A stretch of 6,985 bases of DNA from BOG-1112 sp964635325 (GTDB lineage Bacteria; Bdellovibrionota_B; Oligoflexia; Oligoflexales; Bog-1112), in assembly GCA_964635325.1 (NCBI GenBank), contig CAZWOL010000093.1, positions 1 through 6,985 on the forward strand. The letters are read 5' to 3'. The translations under genes and the position numbers were made by a program. Numbering within the stretch: the first letter of the stretch is position 1; every line of letters begins with the position of its first letter. Under the pieces are notes generated by a model. It was given only the letters and a program-made list of their open reading frames with translations. It was not told the origin of the DNA and did not search any database. Shown piece by piece: positions 1-5,855 of the stretch.

Positions 1-972
1 ACTAAGCAAAATGTAAAAGACGAGCCTGGACTGGTTAAAATTCGCGTTTTATGTGTAGATGACTCTCCATCGGTAATCATGATCTTAAAGTCAATTCTGA
101 AACCTGAATTTGGCTTTGAAGTTGTTGCAACCGCAGCAAATGGCAATGAAGCTGCTGAAAAAGCAGAAAAAGTTCCCTTTGATATTATGACTCTTGATAT
201 TCATATGCCCGAAAAGAATGGAGTTGAATATCTCGAGAAGCACTTCAACAAAAAACATCCACCTGTAGTAATGGTGAGCTCTGTTGCTCGAGAGGAGGCT
301 GAGCTTGGCATTCGTAGCCTAGAACTTGGAGCTGCTGACTATGTTGAAAAACCTTCTCTCGCAACCCTTGCAGAACGCTCTGAGGAATTACGCACTAAGC
401 TTCGCTGTGCATTTCTTGCACGAGATCAGAGTTCAAATGGTAATAATAACCTTCTTGAAATGACAAAGTCTTTTGAACGCTTTTCAAAAATTACGCATCC
501 AGAAAAGGGCATACGAATCTTAGTATCGGGCGCTGGTGACCTCAAAAAAATTTCCAATATTGCTCGTCATCTCAACAAACCACAACCAGCAACTTTTTTA
601 TTTTTCGATTGTGCAACTACTCTTATCCAGCCCATGGTAGAACTGCTTGCAAAAGACTGCAGCTTAACTGTCGAGACCTATACCGGCCAAGATCCAAAGA
701 TTGATACAATCTACGTGGCCATGCCTAAACAAGACTTAGATAAAATTAAAGCAAGCTATAGTGAGCGTCAAACATCTATTTTGCTTTTTGCAGACATATC
801 TGATTCAGTTTGCTCCTTGTTTCTAAGTTGGCCAAAAGCACAGACAATAATTGAAGACTTGGGCGAAGCCTACATGTTAAACAATCAAAAACACAGGATG
901 AACAGGGCAACAAAATGCATACCATTTACAAGTTTTCTTTTTGATTCCGATGAATTTTTAAATCAAGTTTAA
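1..972 (+). CDS. Receiver plus degenerate CheB-like protein (pseudo-CheB), 5' partial
   Basis: The frame is open to the left edge of the window, so the true start lies outside. The first in-frame ATG (79) cannot be the start, because the acidic pair of the receiver (LCVDDSP, codons 20-21 of the window) lies before it. The receiver covers about codons 14-125 and has all key residues: D20/D21, phospho-acceptor D66 (TLDIHMP), S93 and K117 (VEKPS). After a linker, codons about 170-323 align by eye with the CheB methylesterase domain of the next gene. ILVSGAG stands where ILAIGSSTGG should be, FFDCATTL where AQHLPPVF should be, YVAMP where LIAPG should be, and LLFADISD where LLTGMGKD should be. 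The catalytic Ser is thus Gly and the His is Asp; only the Asp seems kept, and the Gly-rich loops are lost. It is probably a cytoplasmic, phosphorylation-responsive protein without esterase activity, perhaps a regulator or partner of the true CheB encoded 6 bp downstream. The receiver call is firm; the pseudo-CheB call is an inference from pattern alignment. Confidence 0.85.
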   Translation, partial: TKQNVKDEPGLVKIRVLCVDDSPSVIMILKSILKPEFGFEVVATAANGNEAAEKAEKVPFDIMTLDIHMPEKNGVEYLEKHFNKKHPPVVMVSSVAREEAELGIRSLELGAADYVEKPSLATLAERSEELRTKLRCAFLARDQSSNGNNNLLEMTKSFERFSKITHPEKGIRILVSGAGDLKKISNIARHLNKPQPATFLFFDCATTLIQPMVELLAKDCSLTVETYTGQDPKIDTIYVAMPKQDLDKIKASYSERQTSILLFADISDSVCSLFLSWPKAQTIIEDLGEAYMLNNQKHRMNRATKCIPFTSFLFDSDEFLNQV

Positions 973-978
973 TAAATT

Positions 979-2451
979 ATGAATGACAAAATTTTCAAAG
1001 GTGAGTCTAATAAATTATATGTCCTAGTGGAAAGCCAGGTCATTCACTTCAGCATTTACAATGGTATGTTTCTCAGTTTTCATACATCCATCAATAGAGC
1101 TGGCTCTATATTTATAGATGGACAAACATTAGGTTCGGTTCCAATCTCAAGCATTCTTCAAACTGTGCTATTACAAATCAAAAATGAAGGTTTCGATTCT
1201 TCAAAAGTTGTATTTAAAGCCCTAGCATCCTCGGAAGTCCTAGCTTCATTGACAGATTTTCTGAAATCAAGTCAATTGACACTTTCAAAATCATTGAATA
1301 TTGAATCCAACAAAACATACGACGTCTATTTCTTTGCTAAAGATGGCCGTCTTTCTTTGTGTGAAAAACCTTTGGAATCACCAAAAAACAGCACTCTAAC
1401 TTTGGAATCTTCAAAGGCCAAAGTTTTGGTTGTGGATGATTCCAAGACGATACGACAGTTTTTACATAAGATTATCAGCGATGATCCTGAGCTTGAAGTT
1501 GCAGCGATGACAGAAGATCCAACTGAAGTTGAAGATTTGATCGCACGCATTCAACCAGATGTTATCACTCTAGATATTAACATGCCGGGAATGGATGGAG
1601 TTACTTTATTAAAACGCTATATTGGAAAATACAAAATCCCAACAATCATGGTTACGGCTCTGAATTTGGAAGATGGAAACTCTGTATTAGAAGCATTGCA
1701 CAATGGAGCATTAGACTATATTCAGAAGCCAAGCTCAGGAAACATCAAAGAAATTGCAAAAGAAATCACAGAAAAGATTAAAATTGCACGCAAAGTTAAT
1801 GTAGCGACTATGCTTAATCGCAAGCATCCCAGTCATCAACTGATGGCTCTCAACGGATTTATGCTAAATCCAAGATCGCAAGATATTATTTTAGCAATTG
1901 GATCTTCGACAGGAGGCCCAGAAGCTCTACAAATTCTATTTGACAGCTTCGGAAAAAACATTCCCCCTACTGTAGTGGCTCAACATCTACCTCCAGTCTT
2001 TTCTGCTGCCTTTGCAAATCGGCTCAACAGCATATTCCCATTTGAAGTCAAAGAAGCTCAAGATGGCGATGAAGTAAAATTTAATCGTGTTCTTATTGCC
2101 CCAGGAGGATTTCAGACCTCTGTGATTCGACTAACTTCGGGTCAAAACGTAGTACGTATTACAGAAGATACAGAAAACTTGCCTCACAAGCCTTCAGTTG
2201 ATTTCCTTTTTAAGTCGATTGCTAAAAATAATTTTTCAAAGAAAACTATTGCTATTCTTTTGACGGGAATGGGCAAAGATGGCGCTCAAGGAATGCTAGA
2301 GTTGAAAACAAAAGGAGCAAGAACACTAGCACAAGATGAAAGCAGCTGCGTTGTTTATGGCATGCCTCAAGCTGCTGTCAACCTAGGAGCTGTCGACAAA
2401 ATTTGCTCATTAGACGAGATGGTACCGTGCATCAATGCGTGGTTTAAATAA
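979..2451 (+). CDS. cheB: CheB chemotaxis methylesterase with N-terminal CheD-like extension
   Basis: CheB removes methyl groups from (and deamidates) chemoreceptors when its receiver is phosphorylated by CheA, giving adaptation. Here the receiver is at residues about 147-265, with D153/D154, phospho-acceptor D199 (TLDINMP), T226 and K250 (QKPSS). The methylesterase domain is at about 302-490 with the full triad: S310 in GSSTGGPEAL, H336 in AQHLPP and D434 in LTGMGKDG. AQDESSCVVYGMP and a closing LDEM motif also fit. At 490 residues it is about 140 longer than usual CheB. Residues 1-145 form an extra domain. Residues about 55-128 follow the CheD pattern (helix, KVVFKAL strand, helix ending in an FL, then the YFFAKDGRLSL strand pair), but the GSC catalytic motif appears as ESQ (18-20) and no Cys occurs before residue 128. 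No clear Shine-Dalgarno precedes the ATG, which lies 6 bp after the upstream stop, so translational coupling is likely. The CheB call is firm; the CheD-like call is moderate. Confidence 0.95.
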   Translation: MNDKIFKGESNKLYVLVESQVIHFSIYNGMFLSFHTSINRAGSIFIDGQTLGSVPISSILQTVLLQIKNEGFDSSKVVFKALASSEVLASLTDFLKSSQLTLSKSLNIESNKTYDVYFFAKDGRLSLCEKPLESPKNSTLTLESSKAKVLVVDDSKTIRQFLHKIISDDPELEVAAMTEDPTEVEDLIARIQPDVITLDINMPGMDGVTLLKRYIGKYKIPTIMVTALNLEDGNSVLEALHNGALDYIQKPSSGNIKEIAKEITEKIKIARKVNVATMLNRKHPSHQLMALNGFMLNPRSQDIILAIGSSTGGPEALQILFDSFGKNIPPTVVAQHLPPVFSAAFANRLNSIFPFEVKEAQDGDEVKFNRVLIAPGGFQTSVIRLTSGQNVVRITEDTENLPHKPSVDFLFKSIAKNNFSKKTIAILLTGMGKDGAQGMLELKTKGARTLAQDESSCVVYGMPQAAVNLGAVDKICSLDEMVPCINAWFK

Positions 2452-2465
2452 AAGCGAGGTCTATA

Positions 2466-2972
2466 ATGACAGAACTTTTAAAAGCAATACTTATTGTGGA
2501 CGATAATCAGACGCTTCTCGATGCTTTGAAGGTTTATGTTGAAAGTGAGGGGTATACTGTCCACTTGGCTCAGGATGGACAAGATGCATTGAACTTTTTA
2601 ATGGAGAACTCTGTTTACGCTGTCCTATCAGATATCAAGATGCCAAATATGAGTGGAATAGACTTGATACGTAGTGTTCGCGAGCGTGGTATCTCCGTTC
2701 CCTTTCTCTTTTTTACAGGATATGCAGACAATCATCTGATCATAGAAGCCTTGCAAAACGGTGCATGTGATTTCTTGCTGAAGCCATTTCATTTTGGGCA
2801 AATACGCGATTCCTTGAATCGCATTTTGGAGATTGGAGCAAAAATTATAAGCATACAGTCACGTTTAGAAAACTTGGAGATTAGCTTTCAATCCGCGCAA
2901 AGCGAAATTGCAAAGATTACACGCGACCAAGCACAGATTGCTCGCCTTACTGCTTTAACAAAGAAATCTTAG
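2466..2972 (+). CDS. CheY-like single-domain response regulator with coiled-coil tail
   Basis: This 168-residue protein is a receiver domain with all phosphotransfer residues: D12/D13 (LIVDDNQ), phospho-acceptor D56 (LSDIKMP), T84 (FFTGYA) and K106 (LLKPF). The receiver ends near residue 122. Residues about 125-165 form a polar, heptad-like helix (IQSRLENLEI, then repeated Ile/Leu spacing), likely a short coiled coil for dimerisation or partner binding. There is no DNA-binding or enzymatic output domain. The start is supported by GAGG at 2456-2459, six bases before the ATG. The gene lies 14 bp after cheB, in the same operon. A chemotaxis role is suggested by context, but the sequence alone would equally allow a phosphorelay intermediate or phosphate sink. 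A typical CheY is about 120-130 residues, so the tail of about 45 residues is the notable addition. Confidence 0.9.
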   Translation: MTELLKAILIVDDNQTLLDALKVYVESEGYTVHLAQDGQDALNFLMENSVYAVLSDIKMPNMSGIDLIRSVRERGISVPFLFFTGYADNHLIIEALQNGACDFLLKPFHFGQIRDSLNRILEIGAKIISIQSRLENLEISFQSAQSEIAKITRDQAQIARLTALTKKS

Positions 2973-2983
2973 ATATTTCTAAT
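2955..2983 (+). promoter_or_regulatory. Candidate sigma70-type promoter for the 3027 gene
   Basis: TTAACA (2955-2960, 5 of 6 matches to TTGACA) and TCTAAT (2978-2983, 5 of 6 matches to TATAAT) are separated by 17 bp. The predicted transcript would start near 2990, leaving a leader of about 37 bases that consists almost entirely of the hairpin at 2995-3024. The -35 box and part of the spacer lie inside the end of the response-regulator gene. Such matches can occur by chance in AT-rich DNA, so this is a prediction. Confidence 0.45.
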
Positions 2984-2994
2984 ATTCCATCTGC

Positions 2995-3024
2995 TATGCT
3001 CCCCCATTTTGACTTGGGAGTATA
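2995..3024 (+). promoter_or_regulatory. Leader hairpin that buries the Shine-Dalgarno of the 3027 gene
   Basis: TATGCTCCC (2995-3003) can pair with GGGAGTATA (3016-3024) in a 9-bp stem (eight Watson-Crick pairs and one G-U) around a 12-base loop. The 3' arm contains GGGAG (3016-3020), which is the Shine-Dalgarno of the ATG at 3027, six bases downstream. No T-tract follows, so it does not look like a terminator. It could restrain translation until opened by a protein, an RNA or temperature. The pairing is seen directly; the regulatory role is inferred. Confidence 0.45.
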
Positions 3025-3026
3025 TT

Positions 3027-3509
3027 ATGAAGAAGACTCTTTCCATTGTGTGTCTTTTACTCGCTCTATCCAATCCAGTTCATGCGACAGTTCGTTCCGA
3101 CTGTCATATAGTACAAATTATGACCTTTGCTGTGGGGATGCTATTCATTGCAGGTGGTTTAGGGACCATAGGAGCAGCACAAATATCCTCGGACTTTCTG
3201 GTTCCAACCTGTGAAAAATCGGATGAAGCGAACTGCTGCCTTGCACCGGTAGACAACAGCACCAAACCACAAGATTGTGTGTTTTCAAAAGAATCTGCAG
3301 CTGACTGCGGAGAAGGCAAGTTACTTTATTGTAAGCGAGGCAATGGGTATGTTGATCCGCTACTTAAAGAATTACGATGGATTCATCCAGTACTCATTCT
3401 GGGGACTGTTGTAGCTTATACAGGATTTCTTACGATGTTCACGGGATGTTACAATCTTTGCAAAACAGGAAATAGCCCTACAGGTGCTCTAACTATGCAT
3501 AATGTATAG
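3027..3509 (+). CDS. Small cysteine-rich membrane protein of unknown function
   Basis: I do not recognise this 160-residue protein. The ATG at 3027 is chosen because GGGAG (3016-3020) lies six bases upstream and the protein then opens with a good signal peptide (MKKTLSIVCLLLALSNPVHA, residues 1-20); a TTG at 3009 and an ATG in another frame at 2996 are weaker. Hydrophobic segments lie at about 28-50 and 119-142. Between them is a polar loop with six cysteines (62, 70, 71, 84, 94, 102), and further Cys occur at 26, 141 and 145. This suggests disulfides outside the cytoplasm or a metal site. If both the signal peptide and the first segment cross the membrane, the loop would face the cytoplasm, so topology is unsettled. 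The C-terminal segment-loop-segment layout recurs in the three + strand genes downstream of 4362. It may be expressed from its own promoter rather than with the signalling operon. Confidence 0.75.
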   Translation: MKKTLSIVCLLLALSNPVHATVRSDCHIVQIMTFAVGMLFIAGGLGTIGAAQISSDFLVPTCEKSDEANCCLAPVDNSTKPQDCVFSKESAADCGEGKLLYCKRGNGYVDPLLKELRWIHPVLILGTVVAYTGFLTMFTGCYNLCKTGNSPTGALTMHNV

Positions 3510-3520
3510 TGATTGATACA

Positions 3521-3567
3521 AGAAAAGGTGATGCTTGTTTTCAAAAATTGGAGCTATCATCTTTTTT
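3521..3567. terminator. Candidate bidirectional terminator between convergent genes
   Basis: The arms AGAAAAGGTGAT (3521-3532) and ATCATCTTTTTT (3556-3567) can form a 12-bp stem with two G-U pairs on the + strand RNA. The 5' arm is A-rich and the 3' arm T-rich, so either strand would give a stem ending in a U-run. It lies just after the stop of the 3027-3509 gene and overlaps the last codons of the opposing gene. The loop of 23 bases is large, which weakens the call. Confidence 0.4.
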
Positions 3568-4240
3568 CATTTATTCTTACATTGAAATGATAACCCGTCA
3601 TGTACGCAAATATTAGCGTCCAGACATCTCTGTTCAATATTGTTCGAAAAAAATCGCTATTTATGGTATCAGATATGGTCCTATCAAGTTCTAATTGTAC
3701 TGCCCTCATATTTTGAACTAGTTGGCGCTGAGCTATTTCATCAGCATCTACATTGCTTAGTATGTGGCGTGCATGTTCTTGCAAAGCAGCCTCGTTAAGA
3801 TAGGAAGCGGATCCTTGTCGAAGAAGTCCGCAAAAATAGGGGATGTCGCAACAGCAGTAAAATAGCCTATAGACTATCTCTGAATATCCTGGACAGCAGT
3901 TGCTAGCCCTGCGCTCTCCAGGGCTAAGAGCCTCAGGTGGTGCCTCGCGAAAATCAACTGTGCGCGTAGGATTCGCTCCACGCCCAAGAGCTCCAAGAAA
4001 GCGAATATCCAAGTATCCATCTTCAGTAGAATGCAAAGAGAAAATATTTTCAAAGAGTCTACTTAGAGATTCAAAGGATACACTGGTTGATGTGTCTAAG
4101 AGAGCATTAGTTTCACTTACCTCATCCTCTTTTTTTATTTCCTCATCTTTCTTAGCGTTTTCTTCATCAGATCCTGCAAACAGACTAGGGATGCAAATGA
4201 GATGCATGAAAAAAGCAAAACTCAAAACCGACTTACTCAT
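3557..4240 (-). CDS. Secreted cysteine-cluster protein of unknown function
   Basis: I do not recognise this 227-residue protein. It reads leftward from an ATG at 4240, with a strong Shine-Dalgarno AAGGAG (complement of 4248-4253) seven bases upstream. Residues 1-22 are a signal peptide (MSKSVLSFAFFMHLICIPSL then FA, cleavage likely before GSDEE). A highly charged Glu/Lys/Asp stretch (about 25-42) and a Ser-rich stretch (49-60) follow. The central region holds six cysteines in 23 residues: CC (115-116), CCC (129-131) and C137, a CC-x12-CCC-x5-C layout mixed with aromatic residues (Tyr/Phe). Residues about 147-195 look helical. There is no obvious further membrane span apart from a weak hydrophobic patch near 206-216. 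It is probably exported across the inner membrane. The cysteine cluster could bind metal or form disulfides. It is convergent with the 3027 gene and divergent from the 4362 operon. Confidence 0.75.
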   Translation of the reverse strand: MSKSVLSFAFFMHLICIPSLFAGSDEENAKKDEEIKKEDEVSETNALLDTSTSVSFESLSRLFENIFSLHSTEDGYLDIRFLGALGRGANPTRTVDFREAPPEALSPGERRASNCCPGYSEIVYRLFYCCCDIPYFCGLLRQGSASYLNEAALQEHARHILSNVDADEIAQRQLVQNMRAVQLELDRTISDTINSDFFRTILNRDVWTLIFAYMTGYHFNVRINEKR

Positions 4241-4290
4241 TTATTTTCTCCTTCATAAAAAACACAGCACTCTATTAACATATCTTTTGC

Positions 4291-4319
4291 TTGTGAGCCG
4301 AGTCTTTTTATTCTATAAA
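4291..4319 (+). promoter_or_regulatory. Candidate sigma70-type promoter for the 4362-6970 operon
   Basis: TTGTGA (4291-4296, 4 of 6 to TTGACA) and TATAAA (4314-4319, 5 of 6 to TATAAT) lie 17 bp apart in the 121-bp divergent intergenic region 4241-4361. Transcription would start near 4326 and give a leader of about 36 bases before the ATG at 4362. No convincing -35/-10 pair was found for the opposing gene that starts at 4240. Confidence 0.45.
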
Positions 4320-4361
4320 AATGCGAATTTGAATATTACCGTCTGACCAGGAGTCGTCGCT

Positions 4362-4997
4362 ATGCCAAGAAAAATGCAGATATCGATGACAGTGCTTTAT
4401 CTGTTAGTAATTGCACAGCCTTTGAATGCAATGCTGACTCAACAACGCCAAGCAAAGTACAGTTTTAAGTATCGTTCTTCGCTTTTTATTGGAGCCTCTT
4501 TAATTGGAGAGGTCCTTCTTTCTAGCTCGATTGCAACAAAAATAGCTATACTTCATAAAATGCAGAATTTTAAAGATATGGCACACATCGAATCGACATC
4601 ATGTGTTAGCCCCAGCCTTTGCGAAGCATTTCAGATCATGCGTCAGGATCTTTCCCCAACCAAACTCTCGACCAGTGTCGTTTTAGATGGTGCAGCTATC
4701 ATTCTTAACCTCTGGCAAACCTATCCATCAATTTACAGACGCAAGAACTTTTGGGGTACAGCACTTGGAGCTTGGGGACTAGGTATAGCTGGAGCTGCAC
4801 TTACACTCAGTACCGATACTGATTTCATTGCAATGTATTCGTATGCATTTAAGCATGGTGGCCACTATAGAGAGAATGTTCCCGATGATCAATGGTATGC
4901 ACTTCGCAGTCTTTATGAAAGCACAGCTTGGCCAATAATCCTAGAGTGGTCAGCTCTTGCTCTTCCTATTGTTCAATTGTTCTATCTAAATAGTTAA
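4362..4997 (+). CDS. Polytopic membrane protein of unknown function
   Basis: I do not recognise this 211-residue protein. The start is set by AGGAG (4349-4353), eight bases before the ATG. Residues 1-23 look like a signal peptide or first anchor (PLNA before Met24). Hydrophobic segments follow at about 40-60, 104-121, 131-150 and 189-208, the last ending three residues before the C-terminus. A pair of cysteines (81, 87) sits in the loop after the first of these segments. A short basic turn (YRRKN, 125-129) joins the second and third segments and should be cytoplasmic by the positive-inside rule. The loop 151-188 would then be outside, and the final segment would return to the cytoplasm. The same three-segment C-terminal layout is seen in the 5852 protein. 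It is the first gene of an operon, 12 bp before the next one. Confidence 0.75.
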   Translation: MPRKMQISMTVLYLLVIAQPLNAMLTQQRQAKYSFKYRSSLFIGASLIGEVLLSSSIATKIAILHKMQNFKDMAHIESTSCVSPSLCEAFQIMRQDLSPTKLSTSVVLDGAAIILNLWQTYPSIYRRKNFWGTALGAWGLGIAGAALTLSTDTDFIAMYSYAFKHGGHYRENVPDDQWYALRSLYESTAWPIILEWSALALPIVQLFYLNS

Positions 4998-5009
4998 TTG
5001 GTGAGATAG

Positions 5010-5855
5010 ATGAGATTCTCTATTTTTTTAATTATCCTGCAAGCAGTTACATCTACTCTTTACGGAATCTGTGATTTTTCTTACGAATCTAGAGATTATC
5101 AGATTAGCAAAGTCCTCGTTAATGACTTACGCTATACTCTTTCCGTTCGTGACAGCAATGCGTGCGATCTAGCAATAATCGCTGTCTGCCAAACTGGAAC
5201 AAGCGACTATCCAGTCATTGCCTTCCTGGACAAAGACTCCATGCCTACGATTTCTTTGTCACGATCCTTAGTGAATGCTGATCAGCACATTCAACTGAGC
5301 TCCGGTATGAATGAACGAGGATGCATATCCTCAGCGCAAGATACCAACGATACTACCTATTGGTATAGGCAGCTGGAAGATCCAGGGACCTTACACTTTT
5401 ATAAGATGCAATTTTTTATTTCAGGTGTTGAGACCAAATGGGTCATTTTTAATGATGAGCGGAATGCAAGTCACATTTTTGTACGCGATGCAAAAAATAT
5501 GGAAATCCAGGCTTCCATCCTACCATCTAAAGAAGCAGCAAATACTGATAGGCTTGTACTTAAAATTATATCTGCACAAACAAATCTTACAAGTATAGCT
5601 TCGACTTTTGTTTTGCTTGCCGCAAGTCTGATTGTTGACCTCGATTTCAATGTGAGCAGTCGTTGTAAAAATGCCAATGTTTTTCCTCATACGGAGATAA
5701 CACAAAAAATGATACTAGATTATTTGTTCTCAGAGGTCGCTATGGATCGTTTTCAAGTTGCCGACCAGGGCATGCTCATTGTAGTCCTAGTAGGCTCCTT
5801 ATTAGCGGTGACTATATTTCATATAGTTCATCCGGCATGGAGTTATTATCGATGA
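5010..5855 (+). CDS. Exported protein with two C-terminal membrane segments, unknown function
   Basis: I do not recognise this 281-residue protein. The start is supported by GGTGAG (5000-5005), four bases before the ATG. Residues 1-20 form a signal peptide (MRFSIFLIILQAVTSTLYGI); the Cys at 21 is not preceded by a proper lipobox, so a lipoprotein is unlikely. Residues about 22-190 look like a strand-rich soluble domain outside the cytoplasm, with Cys 21, 52, 60 and 105. A hydrophobic segment at about 194-212 is followed by a loop of roughly 40 residues containing C219. A strong transmembrane segment follows at 254-273, and HPAWSYYR forms a short tail. The stop overlaps the start of the next gene (ATGA), so the two products are probably made in matched amounts and may act together. 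Confidence 0.75.
   Translation: MRFSIFLIILQAVTSTLYGICDFSYESRDYQISKVLVNDLRYTLSVRDSNACDLAIIAVCQTGTSDYPVIAFLDKDSMPTISLSRSLVNADQHIQLSSGMNERGCISSAQDTNDTTYWYRQLEDPGTLHFYKMQFFISGVETKWVIFNDERNASHIFVRDAKNMEIQASILPSKEAANTDRLVLKIISAQTNLTSIASTFVLLAASLIVDLDFNVSSRCKNANVFPHTEITQKMILDYLFSEVAMDRFQVADQGMLIVVLVGSLLAVTIFHIVHPAWSYYR
5839..5842 (+). promoter_or_regulatory. Ribosome binding site that fixes the start of the last gene at 5852
   Basis: GGAG lies nine bases before the ATG at 5852, inside the end of the preceding gene. The earlier in-frame ATG at 5837 has no good Shine-Dalgarno and would give a 19-bp overlap. The 5852 ATG gives the classic ATGA overlap with the TGA at 5853-5855. Confidence 0.6.

Noticed and set aside
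1326..1550. Minus-strand reading frame inside cheB
   Set aside because: It is antisense to the highly conserved receiver domain; its Ser-rich product is typical of a shadow frame.
2995..3024. Hairpin as a transcription terminator of the signalling operon
   Set aside because: No T-run follows the stem; instead the 3' arm is the Shine-Dalgarno of the next gene.
3009..3026. Upstream TTG start for the small Cys-rich membrane protein
   Set aside because: TTG lacks a suitable Shine-Dalgarno, and the added residues would sit before a textbook MKK signal peptide whose own ATG has GGGAG at six bases.
2996..3214. Alternative + strand frame overlapping the start of the 3027 gene
   Set aside because: Its ATG has no ribosome site, and the frame is displaced by one with a clear signal peptide and Shine-Dalgarno.
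3900..4346. Long + strand reading frame opposite the secreted Cys-cluster gene
   Set aside because: It has no Shine-Dalgarno, a low-complexity Arg/Ser-rich product and lies antisense to a gene with a strong AAGGAG site and a signal peptide.
5010..5072. Lipoprotein signal in the 5010 protein (Cys at residue 21)
   Set aside because: The residues before the Cys (YGI) do not fit a lipobox, which needs a small residue directly before the Cys.
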